In this document: piece after piece, positions 1-11,910 of the stretch | Layout: each line of letters starts with the position of its first letter | Position numbering within the stretch: position 1 is the first letter of the stretch | Origin: Pseudeuparius sepicola | Lineage: Eukaryota; Arthropoda; Insecta; Coleoptera; Anthribidae | Direction: 5' to 3' | Length of the DNA: 64,000 bases | Assembly: GCA_963920635.1 (NCBI GenBank) | Contig: OY987301.1 | Location: 42,383,820 to 42,447,819 of the forward strand | Notes under the pieces: model-generated | Told to the model about the DNA's origin: nothing | What the model saw: only the letters and a program-made list of their open reading frames with translations | The model's database searches: none | Translations under genes and position numbers: made by a program

Positions 1-700
1 ACTTCTTCCAAGGAGTCGGCTGACAAAACCAGTTAGCCAACGCGTTTTGTGCCTGTTTCTATAGTACGTAAAGTTAACTGCGTATTTGGGCTACCATACA
101 GACCTCATTTTTTAGGCCGCTGGCAAGTTTTTCCCGCCGGCTCAGAGAGCTCAGTGGCGTTTCGTATGTTCGGGAGTTAACGTGTGCAAAATGAGTAAAC
201 AGGGAAGAACGTTGCATTCTCAAGCACGACAAATAATTGCCAATGTTATAAGGGTTTGCCTTCCTCCATAGTCTAAGGCATCACCTTTAAGAATACAATT
301 ATATGAAAATTAAGTCAGTGAGTTACACAAAATTGAGCTACGCCGCTGAACTGTGACTAATTCTATAATATTTGCGAGTTCTTCCCCCTTACGTCGCACG
401 CATTCTGCCGTAAGGAGGACTATACCTACCTTATCTAGTTTTAAGAACGAGCTGCTACAACTGTTAAAAAATAATGTTTTTTTATAGCATTCAAGTGTTT
501 GTCACATATTTTTCATCGCTATAAATTATTTTCTATGTTTCTGTTGTATTAATATATTAATTTTAGATTACATGTACAATACAATTTTATACATCTTCAA
601 AAAGAACGAATGGGAGGATAGTCTGGCACTTGGATCAATGTTAGATAATTAAAATTCAATGTTACCTCCAGCCATTGGACAGATGCTTTTTTAGTCTCTA
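1..700. other. No gene seen
   Basis: I see no open frame, RNA gene or clear repeat boundary here. The sequence is AT-rich and is probably decayed transposon or intergenic DNA next to the transposase remnant that follows. Confidence 0.5.
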
Positions 701-713
701 AAGACATATTTCT

Positions 714-1530
714 ATGAGTTTTATCCTGGGCGGAGAATCACCAGGTACCTATCAATTTAGGGAGCTGGTGTGCACAAGTTGGGGTAAGGCTGCTACAATA
801 CACAATGGTACATCAGGTTTTAAAGCAACAGGAGTCACGCCTTTCAATCGTGACATTATCGCGGATTACGCGTTTTGTCATGTATATAACCTTCCTCTAG
901 TAAATCATCACAAACTCCACCCACAAAGCAGGCACAGAGAGTTACCCAACCAACAGAAGTTTTAGAAGCCCCATCGGCTTATTCTAAAAGACAAGATAAT
1001 AATATCACTCCTTGAAAAATATTGTCCGATTAGTCGCCTTCTATCCCAGGAAAAATAAACTCAACAATAAAACGTGCCAAACCTGGACCAACACAATATA
1101 GAGTCGGTCCAGACCAAACAAACTGCAACATTTAGACGAAAAAAGGGAAAAGGAAAAGTAGAAAAAGAAAGAAAAAGCTAAAAAGAAATAGAAAATAAAC
1201 AACCTTCCAAGAATAAGAGACGTGTGCGGACGAAGAAGGCGAAATTTGCCTGGAAAGTGAAGAAAATCTCTGTTGGGTGCGGGTGAAGATTTCTACCAAA
1301 CGAACTAAAAAGTTGATTGGATTAAATGCGTACGTTGTTTGAACGGCTGTATGAAACTTGTACTTCGTATGGAGACTTTTGCCAGAAGTGTGGAACCACT
1401 TGACAAAAAAGTCAAAAAGGATTTAAAATCCCATGGCCATTTTATGCGGACTGGCATGACCATCATACCCTAAGGACTCGGGAGAGATGGCTGTAGCAAT
1501 TTGTTCTGTTTAGATTTCGTTTTCAATCGA
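714..1530 (+). pseudogene. Pogo-like DDE transposase, C-terminal remnant
   Basis: The open frame at 714-965 encodes a stretch with SWGKAAT, then GFKATGVTPFNRDI. That is the conserved end of the DDE domain of pogo/Tigger-type transposases, where the family has G-F-R-A-T-G-I-x-P-x-N. After several stops the remnant continues as lysine-rich tract and then WIKCVRC near 1318-1340, which matches the start of the PHD-type tail seen in the better preserved copy at 22966-24814. A GGGAGAGATGGC string near 1480 also occurs near the 3' end of that copy (about 24876), so both probably belong to one family. The N-terminal half and the catalytic aspartates are missing. It is a dead fragment, and the family assignment is inferred from the motif. 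Confidence 0.6.
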
Positions 1531-2480
1531 GCTAGGTTAAACAATATTCAGAAGATTAACTGTTCTTTGATATGAGCAATAAATGCGTTTAATATGACTA
1601 TTAGGGTTCTTTTTATTCCGATTAACTTAAAAACTATGGCCAACTATCCTTGAATTGCCCCATGATTCGTGAAGGGACAAAAATGTGTGCAAATTGAACC
1701 GTTAAAGGTAGTGCGCCTTTTTAAGCGTACTTTCATCAAGTTATAAATATGTCGGTCTTTTAGTTTTAAAGGGCAAAAATAAGCACGATCCTTGATGCTA
1801 TTAAGAAACTATAAGTATCGACCTCCGAGCGCTCCAACGTTTGGGATGCAGAGTTGTCGCCTCGCTGAAACCACGGCAGGCTTATTATTACAAACGAACT
1901 TATTTGAAAGTCTTAAACTACCAAGTACCGCCTAGCAAAGAAACCAAAACCAAACCTCTGTCTCTGAACACTAAAATATTCAGCTATAATTTCATAATAC
2001 TTAATTGCTAGTAAAATGACAAAGATCGTGTGTTAAGTGTTAGTGTTAAGAGTAGTCTACAATAATAAAATATAGGAATATTATTACGGTACTGAGTACT
2101 TTAAGAACAGTTCCACAATGTTCCACCTTAGAGCTGATTCAAAACCTCATGAGATATGTCCTTGTCTGATCAATTTACGAAGACGACGATAATCTCGAGG
2201 CAGTACTAGCAAGACTAAAATTTTTCGAGATATTATGGCTGTGTACTTCAATAACGAGGGCAATATTTTTAGCCGACAATAATGCCTCTCGATTATCCCC
2301 GTTTTGGTAAATTGCTCAGTCAAGGTCACAGCCCATGAAGTTTTGGACCGGTCCACTTTTAAAACTAGTTCCCTTCTGACAAAATAAAATGATACTTTTA
2401 GTACTAACATCATAAATTACTATTGAATGCCGGTTTTATTTCTGTCGTGCACCAAAGATATTTAGTGGGCAAATCGAATC
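1531..2480. other. No gene seen
   Basis: No supportable coding frame or RNA gene. Short open frames on the minus strand (2147-2413) have no recognisable motif. Confidence 0.45.
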
Positions 2481-2488
2481 TTATTAGG

Positions 2489-2609
2489 TTTGTTCCAACA
2501 GCAGTTCTCAACCAGTTCTCAGTAATATAATTGGTTGAAAACAATGGGATTACTTTTCTGTAGATATTCTGATTGGCTAGAACTAGTTCAGACCAATTGT
2601 TGGAACAAA
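2489..2609. repeat. Short imperfect inverted repeat
   Basis: The ends TTTGTTCCAACAG and CCAATTGTTGGAACAAA are complementary, and the interior CTCAACCAGTTCTC and GAACTAGTTCAGACCA also pair loosely. This looks like a small foldback MITE. No transposase is nearby that can be linked to it. Confidence 0.5.
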
Positions 2610-2622
2610 GCTATTAATTAGT

Positions 2623-2775
2623 AAACTCTATTCAACGAATGTTCATAATTATCTACATCACAACTCCCGACCTTGTCTTACTTATGAATATACGATAGAT
2701 ATCGGTCGTATATTCACGAGTCAAGACATGGACGGGAGTTGTGACGTAGGTATGAATATTCGTTGAACAGAGTTT
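2623..2775. repeat. Foldback MITE
   Basis: The left arm starting AAACTCTATTCAACGAAT pairs with the right arm ending TTCGTTGAACAGAGTTT. The inner pair ACAACTCCCGACCTTGTC / GACATGGACGGGAGTTGT continues the hairpin, so nearly the whole 153 bp folds on itself with a few mismatches. It abuts the TTAGG units. Confidence 0.7.
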
Positions 2776-2793
2776 AGGTTAGGTTAGGTTAGG
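2774..2793 (+). repeat. Interstitial telomere-type repeat, four TTAGG units
   Basis: Four consecutive TTAGG units are seen directly. TTAGG is the common telomere repeat of insects. Such short runs are frequent inside insect chromosomes and do not show a chromosome end. Confidence 0.85.
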
Positions 2794-3086
2794 TCGTATT
2801 GTACCCGCAAACATGCTTGCTAAAATAAATCCATTTTATTATGGTATTCTTCGCATATAAGTCTATGAAATAGGTCTATGATAATAGTTATACAAGTTTT
2901 AAAATATAGGTAATAAATATTAATCAATTAGTGTCCGTTTGAGCATGAAATTACAAAGCCAATTTCGATTTAAGATCCATTATTTAAGAACATTTTTATC
3001 ATTTGAATAAGTAAAACAATTCCATACACAGAAAGTTTGGCATTTTTTGCTTGTACTTGTGAATCGTTGAGTGAGGAATAATCAAC

Positions 3087-5044
3087 GGCAGAATGTAAAG
3101 GCGAAGTCGGCCATAAAATCGAGAGAGATGGGCTATGATTTTCCTACCTGCTCTCCCTTATGTTTTGGAGCGAGGGGTTCGGCTTAAAGAAACGCAAAAC
3201 CAACTTTTTATTACTCTGTCCTTGTCTGCTACATTATGTTAATGAAGATAATATATTCAAATGGGAGTACGCCTATAAAACAGGGCAGTAATTAAATATT
3301 TGGTTTATTTTGGTGATAGACTTCCTGTAATAACAATGCAGCGTGAAGTATTCAGTGCCCAAAGTAGAAAATTAATATTAAATGTGGTGAAATATTTCCA
3401 AGAAAAAAAAGAGAACACACGTGAAAATTTATCGGTACTTCAATGTGCATCGGAGGCATTACAGATTATTACAAGGACCATTTCACGAATTAGGCAAGAA
3501 GGCATTAAACATATTACATATTAAAATGGTGCACACTAAAAGTAAAGCAGCCCGGAAAACTAAAGATTTGACAGAATCGGATAAAGGAGAAATAAGAAGT
3601 TTGATTTATGATTTATGACATGACAACTAACAAGCAACACTTAACTAGGGAAAAAATATGCGAAGAACTGGAAAAAAGGGGAATTTTGAGCTGCAGCAAA
3701 TCAACGTTAAGTGAGATTTTAAGGAATCTTGGATTTAAGTACAAAATAAACGATGGAAGACAATACTTAATGGAAAAGCCAGATCTAGCATCAAAAAAAA
3801 GTTCAATTTCTACGACAATATACATCCAATTTATTTTCAAGCTGCCCTCTAGACGTAGTGTTCTTAGACGAGACCCGAATTTTTCAACACGGGGCGAATA
3901 TGAGAGCTTGGCACGACAAAAATCGAAAATGTGTGTACAACAAAAAAGCGAATGATGGCAAAAGGTTTATAATTGTTCATGCCGGTAATAAGGACGGATT
4001 TATTGATGGCGCTGAGCTTATATTTTCAACTAAAAATAAAAGTGCAGACTACCACGATAATATGAACGCCGAAATGTTTGAAAAAGGTTGGAGGAGAAAC
4101 TATTGCCGAAACTTGAAAACCCTTCTTTAATTATAATGGACAATGCGAAATACCATTCCAGACTGTGTGAAAATGAGCCCAATACAAAATAAGAAACAAT
4201 TAACTGGCTTCGAAATAAAAAAAAATATTTTCCTGAAAATTCCCTTAAACGTGAGTTGCTCCAGATCGTTAAAAATTACAAATCCAAGTTGCCTTATGCG
4301 TTTGACAATATAATTAATAAAATGGGACATCAAGTGTTGAGGCTTTCCCCATATCGTTGTATATTTAATGCAATAGAATTTATATGGGCCATATGCAAAA
4401 CTTTTTTTAATAAGAAAATTGTATATGAGGCAATGCATGATGATAACACGGTAATGTCTATTTGGAAAGAAGCTCTCCAGGAAGTCACTAAAGAAAACTG
4501 GTCCAGTTGTATAAAACACACCGAGAACGTTATTAAGGATTATTGGGAAAAAGAAAAGATATTGGACGTTGACATAGACCCAATTATTATTAATTTAAAT
4601 GTAACTAAAAATTTAATTTGTAACTAAAAATATTACAAATAACCATTACAATAATTATTATTTAAATACCTAAGACCTACTTTGAATTTCAGGATCATTA
4701 TCTTTTGCCAGTCTAAATTACGGAATTAATCTTCAAAAATTACAAATGAAATTACAACAGGTACCTAAGTACAAATTTTTAATCCGTCCGTTCACATCAG
4801 GTAGTAAAGCAATAATTTATTCTAGGCCGACCCTGCCTGTCTTAAACAATCAACTAGTAATGCAAGACAAGTACTAGGTTTTCTATCTCTCTTCCTTTCA
4901 TGAAAGGTGCTTAGCGAACTTTAAGACGTACGTCGAATACAAATTGGAGGAGACATGAGTGTAATAGTGCGAGTGCAAGTAAAGCAATAGATATAGCGCT
5001 CTCTCTTTGATGATTTATTGCCGACTTCGCCTTTACATTCTGCC
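3087..5044 (+). mobile_element. IS630/Tc1/mariner-like element, left palindrome arm
   Basis: A 25-bp terminal inverted repeat is seen: GGCAGAATGTAAAGGCGAAG at 3087 and its complement ending at 5044. After the core the two ends diverge but keep a GAGAGAGATGG / CGCTCTCTCTTTG-like segment. TA dinucleotides lie about ten bases outside the core on both sides, so the true ends may be slightly further out. The interior carries a broken DDE transposase. The element is present once per palindrome arm. Confidence 0.7.
3336..4627 (+). pseudogene. IS630/Tc1/mariner-like transposase, broken (left arm)
   Basis: This is the remnant of a cut-and-paste transposase. An N-terminal helix-turn-helix region is seen in pieces (3336-3524 and 3608-3800; TLSEILRNLGFKYK is the second helix-turn-helix). 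It is followed by the catalytic domain: FLDETRIF (first aspartate, 3858 onward), a D-N-A-K-Y-H motif about 4137-4155 (second aspartate), and RLSPYRCIFNAIEFIW in the last piece (4256-4627), which corresponds to the family's P-P-Y-x-x-x-x-N-P-I-E block with the third acidic residue. The frame is interrupted at several points between 3520 and 4256, so no active protein can be made. The start at 3336 is the first ATG of the N-terminal piece. Confidence 0.75.
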
Positions 5045-7888
5045 CTTACTATAGTTCTTTACATTGCGAGATGCGTAAGCGCACTTTTTGGCCGAGGAGG
5101 TTGTTTGCCCATGTTACCACGGGTCTTAAAACTCTCTCCGATGCCAAAAAGAGCATATAAGCAATGTATTACAGATTGAGAGTAATAATTACATAATAAT
5201 TACAGATTGTGAGTAATGATCTTTATAATAACAATAACCATTGTCCAATTATTACTACAGTGATAAATATAAGAGGTAGAACGCAGTGATAATAAAAAAT
5301 AACTTCTTGTGGGATTGAACCCGGGACCTACGAATTGCTAGTCCCGTGGCCTCACCATTCAGTTAAAGAAGTGCTTGTTAAATTTTGACTTTAGGCGGTT
5401 CTTATTTTTGACCTACATCAGATCCATCTGGAAATGGGTCGCCGAACTGTTTATTTTAACGTTCAATTTCCATTCTGCCTTCTCTAATTCTGTGTAGCTG
5501 TCACTCCTGTCACTGCCTTCAGATCGATCGAGCGGTGTGAGGTCAACGCCATTCCCGCGTTTTTCATGTCGTTTCAAATGAACAAAGCTTGCGGTCATAA
5601 CTTTAATTATTTATTGCAAATTAAATATTGCGATTTAAGGGTTGATATTTGGTATGTGCTCTTTCTATAGATAGGCAAATATATTAAAGAAATAAAAAAT
5701 TGTTCAAGTTCCCCATTGGTCCATAGTGAATGATCATTATTTGCAGATGTTTATATACGATAAACTGTTGCTTCAAAATGTGGTAAAACATCTGAACACT
5801 CGTTTCCGGTTTGCCAGGCTTAACTCGGGCACCTAATACATCACACATCCCTAAGATTTGCCGCCATTTAGCCCAGTTGACTGAGAACAATTCTCTAAAG
5901 CCTAAAGCCATCCATCCATCATCTCGCCTGCCCCGCGAAACGACTTGTAAACTTATTAACGCGCTACCGGGCTTCACTAACGACGAACAATGAAGTCTGA
6001 GAATGTTTCGCAACTGTGCTGTCCCGGATAGAGGCTGGATTTACGGTCAATTATTCAGACATACATAATTTATGGCAATACAATGCCGACTGTATTCGTA
6101 CGGGCGGAAAAACTTCCAGGAGCACAGAAGGTACAAGATACGCGGAGATTGTAGTGGTCGGGAATTTCGGGACTAGCGGAGTAAATATGCATTGTTTGTT
6201 GGAAAAGATTCAATAAGAATAATATATGTATAATGGAGGAGAAAGGCAACATAGGATAATATAGGTGTGCTCACTAATTTCCAATTGTACCTAACCAAAC
6301 ATGTGTCAATCATAAAACCGCTTTAATTAAAATTCTTACCAAAATAAATGCAAAATAAAATCAGCGAACTTGGCGCGGCTATAAAACGGGTAGGGCGCGT
6401 AGAATGTACGTACGCCCTATATGTTGACAAGTTGACAACACGGTCAACACGCTGCATACAGCCGCTATAATGCTTCTATAGTTAAGTTCCTACTGTGTTA
6501 TTTGTATTTCACAGATTTAATTTGGATGCTATTATTGAAGGTCTTTTTATGACATTCAAACAGAAATCTATTTTTTGTGAACATCCGTCTCTATTATGGT
6601 AGGTATAGTTGACGCCGTCAACTTGAAGGTTATAAAAAGTTCAAAATAATCATAGGATATTACCACAGCATACACAGAAGCTGCACCGTCAAATATTTTG
6701 AATTTCCCGCGCTTCGACTACCTTCAACTTGGCTTGCTCTTGCCCGCATAAACAAATTCATTAACTCTGCTCATAGTTTTTTCAATAAGTACCATCGGAT
6801 ATTCAACGATAAAAAGTATTATATTTTCTAAGGTTTATCTCGCGTTCTTCTATAGTCATCAACTTATTAAATACGGTCCTATGCCCCCTGACGCAGAATA
6901 TTCTCGAGTAAGGCAGCCACATAGGTATACATTGCTGTTAAGTGTTACAGGTACCATAATAGGTGTACAACGTTTTTATAAAAAAAGGGCTTTGGTATAT
7001 AAAGGATATTTTCATAAAATTAATTCTTAATTAGTGTTATGTCTCTTATGGCTCTAGCCAATGAGCTCTCGCAGTTTTTCTTGGCCTATTTGACCCTCGA
7101 TTTGACCAGATGGCGCCAAATGTTCAGAATATCTACACTGGCTAAATGCATTGTTATTGTTTATTGTCTATCGAGTATAAACTTTCTTCTATTCCAGTGA
7201 AGCTCCTTTCCGATTATCTTGGCGTTTGATCAATACTTAATTCGGGCTTGATTTGTCCACACATGTTCTGTCATTAAGGTCTCTTCTTCTTGAGGATATG
7301 CTTCTTGTGTTCTGTCAAAGTTCCAGAGATCTTTTTGTCATTAAACGTCTTTGGCAGATACTGGCAAAGAATTGTCTCTGAACTTTCGCCTGTCTTGTGA
7401 AAAGCTGAAAGAAAACCAGCAAAGCCGCATTTTCCACGTTTCATCTTGTAACTACCTAATACATCACACATACCATGATTTACTAGCATTTGGACGAGTT
7501 GACTGCGAGAAATGCTCTAGAGCCATCCATCGATCATTCGCCAACGCCAGTCTCATATAACCATTCGAGCAAAGTTGAGGTTTATTTCTTAACAATCGAC
7601 ACGTAAAATTATTGACCCCTATCGAAAATGGTTTAAGCGATATGCAGGATATTTCGTAATTCTGTATGGAATGATCCATCAATAATCTAATCGTTGCTGA
7701 TCAAACAATAGTTGTGTTCTTTTTTGAACATAAAAATATCAAACAAATATGATTGCAATTTTAAAAATGTAAGAATTTTCGGAATAAATCAAGTTACAAC
7801 GATGAGTTCATGAAGCTCGAGGTTGCTAAGTCTCAAGCTTCCCTGGGGAAGTGACTACTCAGAAGATAGCAAATTTTTTTAAAAATAC
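5045..7888. other. Left arm spacer without genes
   Basis: No convincing gene. It contains the tRNA-like sequence (5302-5372), two diverged copies of a ~100 bp segment (about 5824-5925 and 7440-7540, sharing TACATCACACAT-type strings), and a short TATAAAACGGG followed by a hairpin AGGGCGCGTAG...CTACGTACGCCCT-like near 6380-6420. Its mirror image occupies 9067-11910. Confidence 0.55.
5302..5372 (-). repeat. tRNA-like sequence (tRNA-derived SINE head or tRNA relic)
   Basis: On the minus strand this 71-nt stretch begins ACTTCTT and ends AAGAAGT, a perfect 7-bp acceptor-like pair. It contains a B-box-like GGTTCAATCCC. The T-arm and D-arm do not pair properly, so it is unlikely to be a functional tRNA. 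Its length and internal promoter-like box suggest a tRNA relic or SINE head. The mirror copy is at 11583-11653 on the plus strand. Confidence 0.5.
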
Positions 7889-9066
7889 AGGGTGATTCAG
7901 TTTTAATCTGCAACACTTCAACAGGTGATAGAAAACCAAAAAATAACCGCACTTTCTTAAACTATATCATTTTAAGGCCTTATAAAAAAGTTACAGGGTG
8001 TTAAAATTGCAAGAAATATGTGGAATTTATTGAATATTTTACAAACTAGTTGAGATATTTAAGTCATATTTGGTACACGTTATAACGGCATGGGTTAGCA
8101 TAAAACCTGTTAATATCAAACATCTTGTACAACCAGTGGCGTAGAAATGGGTAATTAGTATAATTTATTTTAGAAAAAAAAATAGAACCACCTTGTATAG
8201 CAATAAAATGTATTCAATTTCTTATGTAAATTTTAATTGTAAACAAAAACGTTCTCTTAGCATTTTTTCATATGTGTCATGGTTTCATAGAAAATTTGAT
8301 TTTTTCGTATTATTTCGGGGTACATCTGAAAAATTAACTTAAAACTTTTCTCCATAAGTAACACTCAAAGTAGAAAAAAATGTGTTTTTTACTTTAAATA
8401 CAGTAACTTTTCCCAATAAACTTACCCATTCAAGGTTTTACTTTTCAAGATACAGAGCGTAACATTAATTGTATCTTCCTTAAATGTTTTAGACCCTGTA
8501 TCTTCAAAAGTATAGCCTTAAATAGGTGAGTTTATTGGAAAAAGTTACTTTATTTCAGGTAGCAAACACATTATTTCCAGTTAAAGTGATAATTATGGTC
8601 CTTATGGGGCAAATTTTTTAGATAATTTTTCAGAAATACCCCGAAATACAAAAAATCAAATTTGCCACGAAACCATGACACATACGAAAAATTACCACGA
8701 GGGAATTTTTCTTTAAAATTACAATCTACATACGAAATTGAATACATTTTATTGCTATACAAGGTGGTTCTATTTTTTTTTCTAAAATAAATTATACTAA
8801 TTACCCATTTCTACGCCACTGGTTGTACAAGATGTTTGATATTAACAGGTTTTATGCTAACCCATGCCGTTATAACGTGTACCAAATATGACTTAAATAT
8901 CTCAACTAGTTTGTAAAATATTCAATAAATTCCACATATTTCTTGCAATTTTAACACCCTGTAACTTTTTTATAAGGCCTTAAAATGATATAGTTTAAGA
9001 AAGTGCGGTTATTTTTTGGTTTTCTATCACCTGTTGAAGTGTTGCAGATTAAAACTGAATCACCCT
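7889..9066. mobile_element. Foldback transposon at palindrome centre
   Basis: The element starts TACAGGGTGATTCAG and ends with the complement CTGAATCACCCTGTA, and it is one long hairpin. The outer 336 bp of each side are identical. The inner ~250 bp of each side (8225-8477 and 8478-8730) pair with many mismatches, as expected for an old foldback element. No coding capacity is seen. The centre of the giant palindrome is exactly the centre of this element. A third, partial and slightly different copy lies at 14053-14275. Confidence 0.75.
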
Positions 9067-11910
9067 GTATTTTTAAAAAAATTTGCTATCTTCTGAGTAG
9101 TCACTTCCCCAGGGAAGCTTGAGACTTAGCAACCTCGAGCTTCATGAACTCATCGTTGTAACTTGATTTATTCCGAAAATTCTTACATTTTTAAAATTGC
9201 AATCATATTTGTTTGATATTTTTATGTTCAAAAAAGAACACAACTATTGTTTGATCAGCAACGATTAGATTATTGATGGATCATTCCATACAGAATTACG
9301 AAATATCCTGCATATCGCTTAAACCATTTTCGATAGGGGTCAATAATTTTACGTGTCGATTGTTAAGAAATAAACCTCAACTTTGCTCGAATGGTTATAT
9401 GAGACTGGCGTTGGCGAATGATCGATGGATGGCTCTAGAGCATTTCTCGCAGTCAACTCGTCCAAATGCTAGTAAATCATGGTATGTGTGATGTATTAGG
9501 TAGTTACAAGATGAAACGTGGAAAATGCGGCTTTGCTGGTTTTCTTTCAGCTTTTCACAAGACAGGCGAAAGTTCAGAGACAATTCTTTGCCAGTATCTG
9601 CCAAAGACGTTTAATGACAAAAAGATCTCTGGAACTTTGACAGAACACAAGAAGCATATCCTCAAGAAGAAGAGACCTTAATGACAGAACATGTGTGGAC
9701 AAATCAAGCCCGAATTAAGTATTGATCAAACGCCAAGATAATCGGAAAGGAGCTTCACTGGAATAGAAGAAAGTTTATACTCGATAGACAATAAACAATA
9801 ACAATGCATTTAGCCAGTGTAGATATTCTGAACATTTGGCGCCATCTGGTCAAATCGAGGGTCAAATAGGCCAAGAAAAACTGCGAGAGCTCATTGGCTA
9901 GAGCCATAAGAGACATAACACTAATTAAGAATTAATTTTATGAAAATATCCTTTATATACCAAAGCCCTTTTTTTATAAAAACGTTGTACACCTATTATG
10001 GTACCTGTAACACTTAACAGCAATGTATACCTATGTGGCTGCCTTACTCGAGAATATTCTGCGTCAGGGGGCATAGGACCGTATTTAATAAGTTGATGAC
10101 TATAGAAGAACGCGAGATAAACCTTAGAAAATATAATACTTTTTATCGTTGAATATCCGATGGTACTTATTGAAAAAACTATGAGCAGAGTTAATGAATT
10201 TGTTTATGCGGGCAAGAGCAAGCCAAGTTGAAGGTAGTCGAAGCGCGGGAAATTCAAAATATTTGACGGTGCAGCTTCTGTGTATGCTGTGGTAATATCC
10301 TATGATTATTTTGAACTTTTTATAACCTTCAAGTTGACGGCGTCAACTATACCTACCATAATAGAGACGGATGTTCACAAAAAATAGATTTCTGTTTGAA
10401 TGTCATAAAAAGACCTTCAATAATAGCATCCAAATTAAATCTGTGAAATACAAATAACACAGTAGGAACTTAACTATAGAAGCATTATAGCGGCTGTATG
10501 CAGCGTGTTGACCGTGTTGTCAACTTGTCAACATATAGGGCGTACGTACATTCTACGCGCCCTACCCGTTTTATAGCCGCGCCAAGTTCGCTGATTTTAT
10601 TTTGCATTTATTTTGGTAAGAATTTTAATTAAAGCGGTTTTATGATTGACACATGTTTGGTTAGGTACAATTGGAAATTAGTGAGCACACCTATATTATC
10701 CTATGTTGCCTTTCTCCTCCATTATACATATATTATTCTTATTGAATCTTTTCCAACAAACAATGCATATTTACTCCGCTAGTCCCGAAATTCCCGACCA
10801 CTACAATCTCCGCGTATCTTGTACCTTCTGTGCTCCTGGAAGTTTTTCCGCCCGTACGAATACAGTCGGCATTGTATTGCCATAAATTATGTATGTCTGA
10901 ATAATTGACCGTAAATCCAGCCTCTATCCGGGACAGCACAGTTGCGAAACATTCTCAGACTTCATTGTTCGTCGTTAGTGAAGCCCGGTAGCGCGTTAAT
11001 AAGTTTACAAGTCGTTTCGCGGGGCAGGCGAGATGATGGATGGATGGCTTTAGGCTTTAGAGAATTGTTCTCAGTCAACTGGGCTAAATGGCGGCAAATC
11101 TTAGGGATGTGTGATGTATTAGGTGCCCGAGTTAAGCCTGGCAAACCGGAAACGAGTGTTCAGATGTTTTACCACATTTTGAAGCAACAGTTTATCGTAT
11201 ATAAACATCTGCAAATAATGATCATTCACTATGGACCAATGGGGAACTTGAACAATTTTTTATTTCTTTAATATATTTGCCTATCTATAGAAAGAGCACA
11301 TACCAAATATCAACCCTTAAATCGCAATATTTAATTTGCAATAAATAATTAAAGTTATGACCGCAAGCTTTGTTCATTTGAAACGACATGAAAAACGCGG
11401 GAATGGCGTTGACCTCACACCGCTCGATCGATCTGAAGGCAGTGACAGGAGTGACAGCTACACAGAATTAGAGAAGGCAGAATGGAAATTGAACGTTAAA
11501 ATAAACAGTTCGGCGACCCATTTCCAGATGGATCTGATGTAGGTCAAAAATAAGAACCGCCTAAAGTCAAAATTTAACAAGCACTTCTTTAACTGAATGG
11601 TGAGGCCACGGGACTAGCAATTCGTAGGTCCCGGGTTCAATCCCACAAGAAGTTATTTTTTATTATCACTGCGTTCTACCTCTTATATTTATCACTGTAG
11701 TAATAATTGGACAATGGTTATTGTTATTATAAAGATCATTACTCACAATCTGTAATTATTATGTAATTATTACTCTCAATCTGTAATACATTGCTTATAT
11801 GCTCTTTTTGGCATCGGAGAGAGTTTTAAGACCCGTGGTAACATGGGCAAACAACCTCCTCGGCCAAAAAGTGCGCTTACGCATCTCGCAATGTAAAGAA
11901 CTATAGTAAG
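9067..11910. other. Right arm spacer, mirror of 5045-7888
   Basis: Exact reverse complement of the left arm spacer as far as the mirrored frames show. It holds no convincing gene. The open frames 10942-11271 and 9466-9681 share short conserved strings (GMCDVLG in both) because two diverged copies of a ~100 bp repeat are translated in the same frame. I do not treat them as genes. Confidence 0.55.
11583..11653 (+). repeat. tRNA-like sequence, mirror copy
   Basis: Plus-strand mirror of 5302-5372, with the same acceptor-like pair ACTTCTT/AAGAAGT and B-box-like GGTTCAATCCC. Not a credible functional tRNA. Confidence 0.5.

Noticed and set aside
2774..2793. Chromosome end or telomere addition
   Set aside because: There are only four TTAGG units, with ordinary sequence on both sides.
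5684..7682. Minus-strand open frames sharing GMCDVLG (5684-6013 and 7274-7682), and their mirrors
   Set aside because: The shared residues come from two diverged copies of a short nucleotide repeat. There are no domain, promoter or codon signals, and one of the frames is broken.
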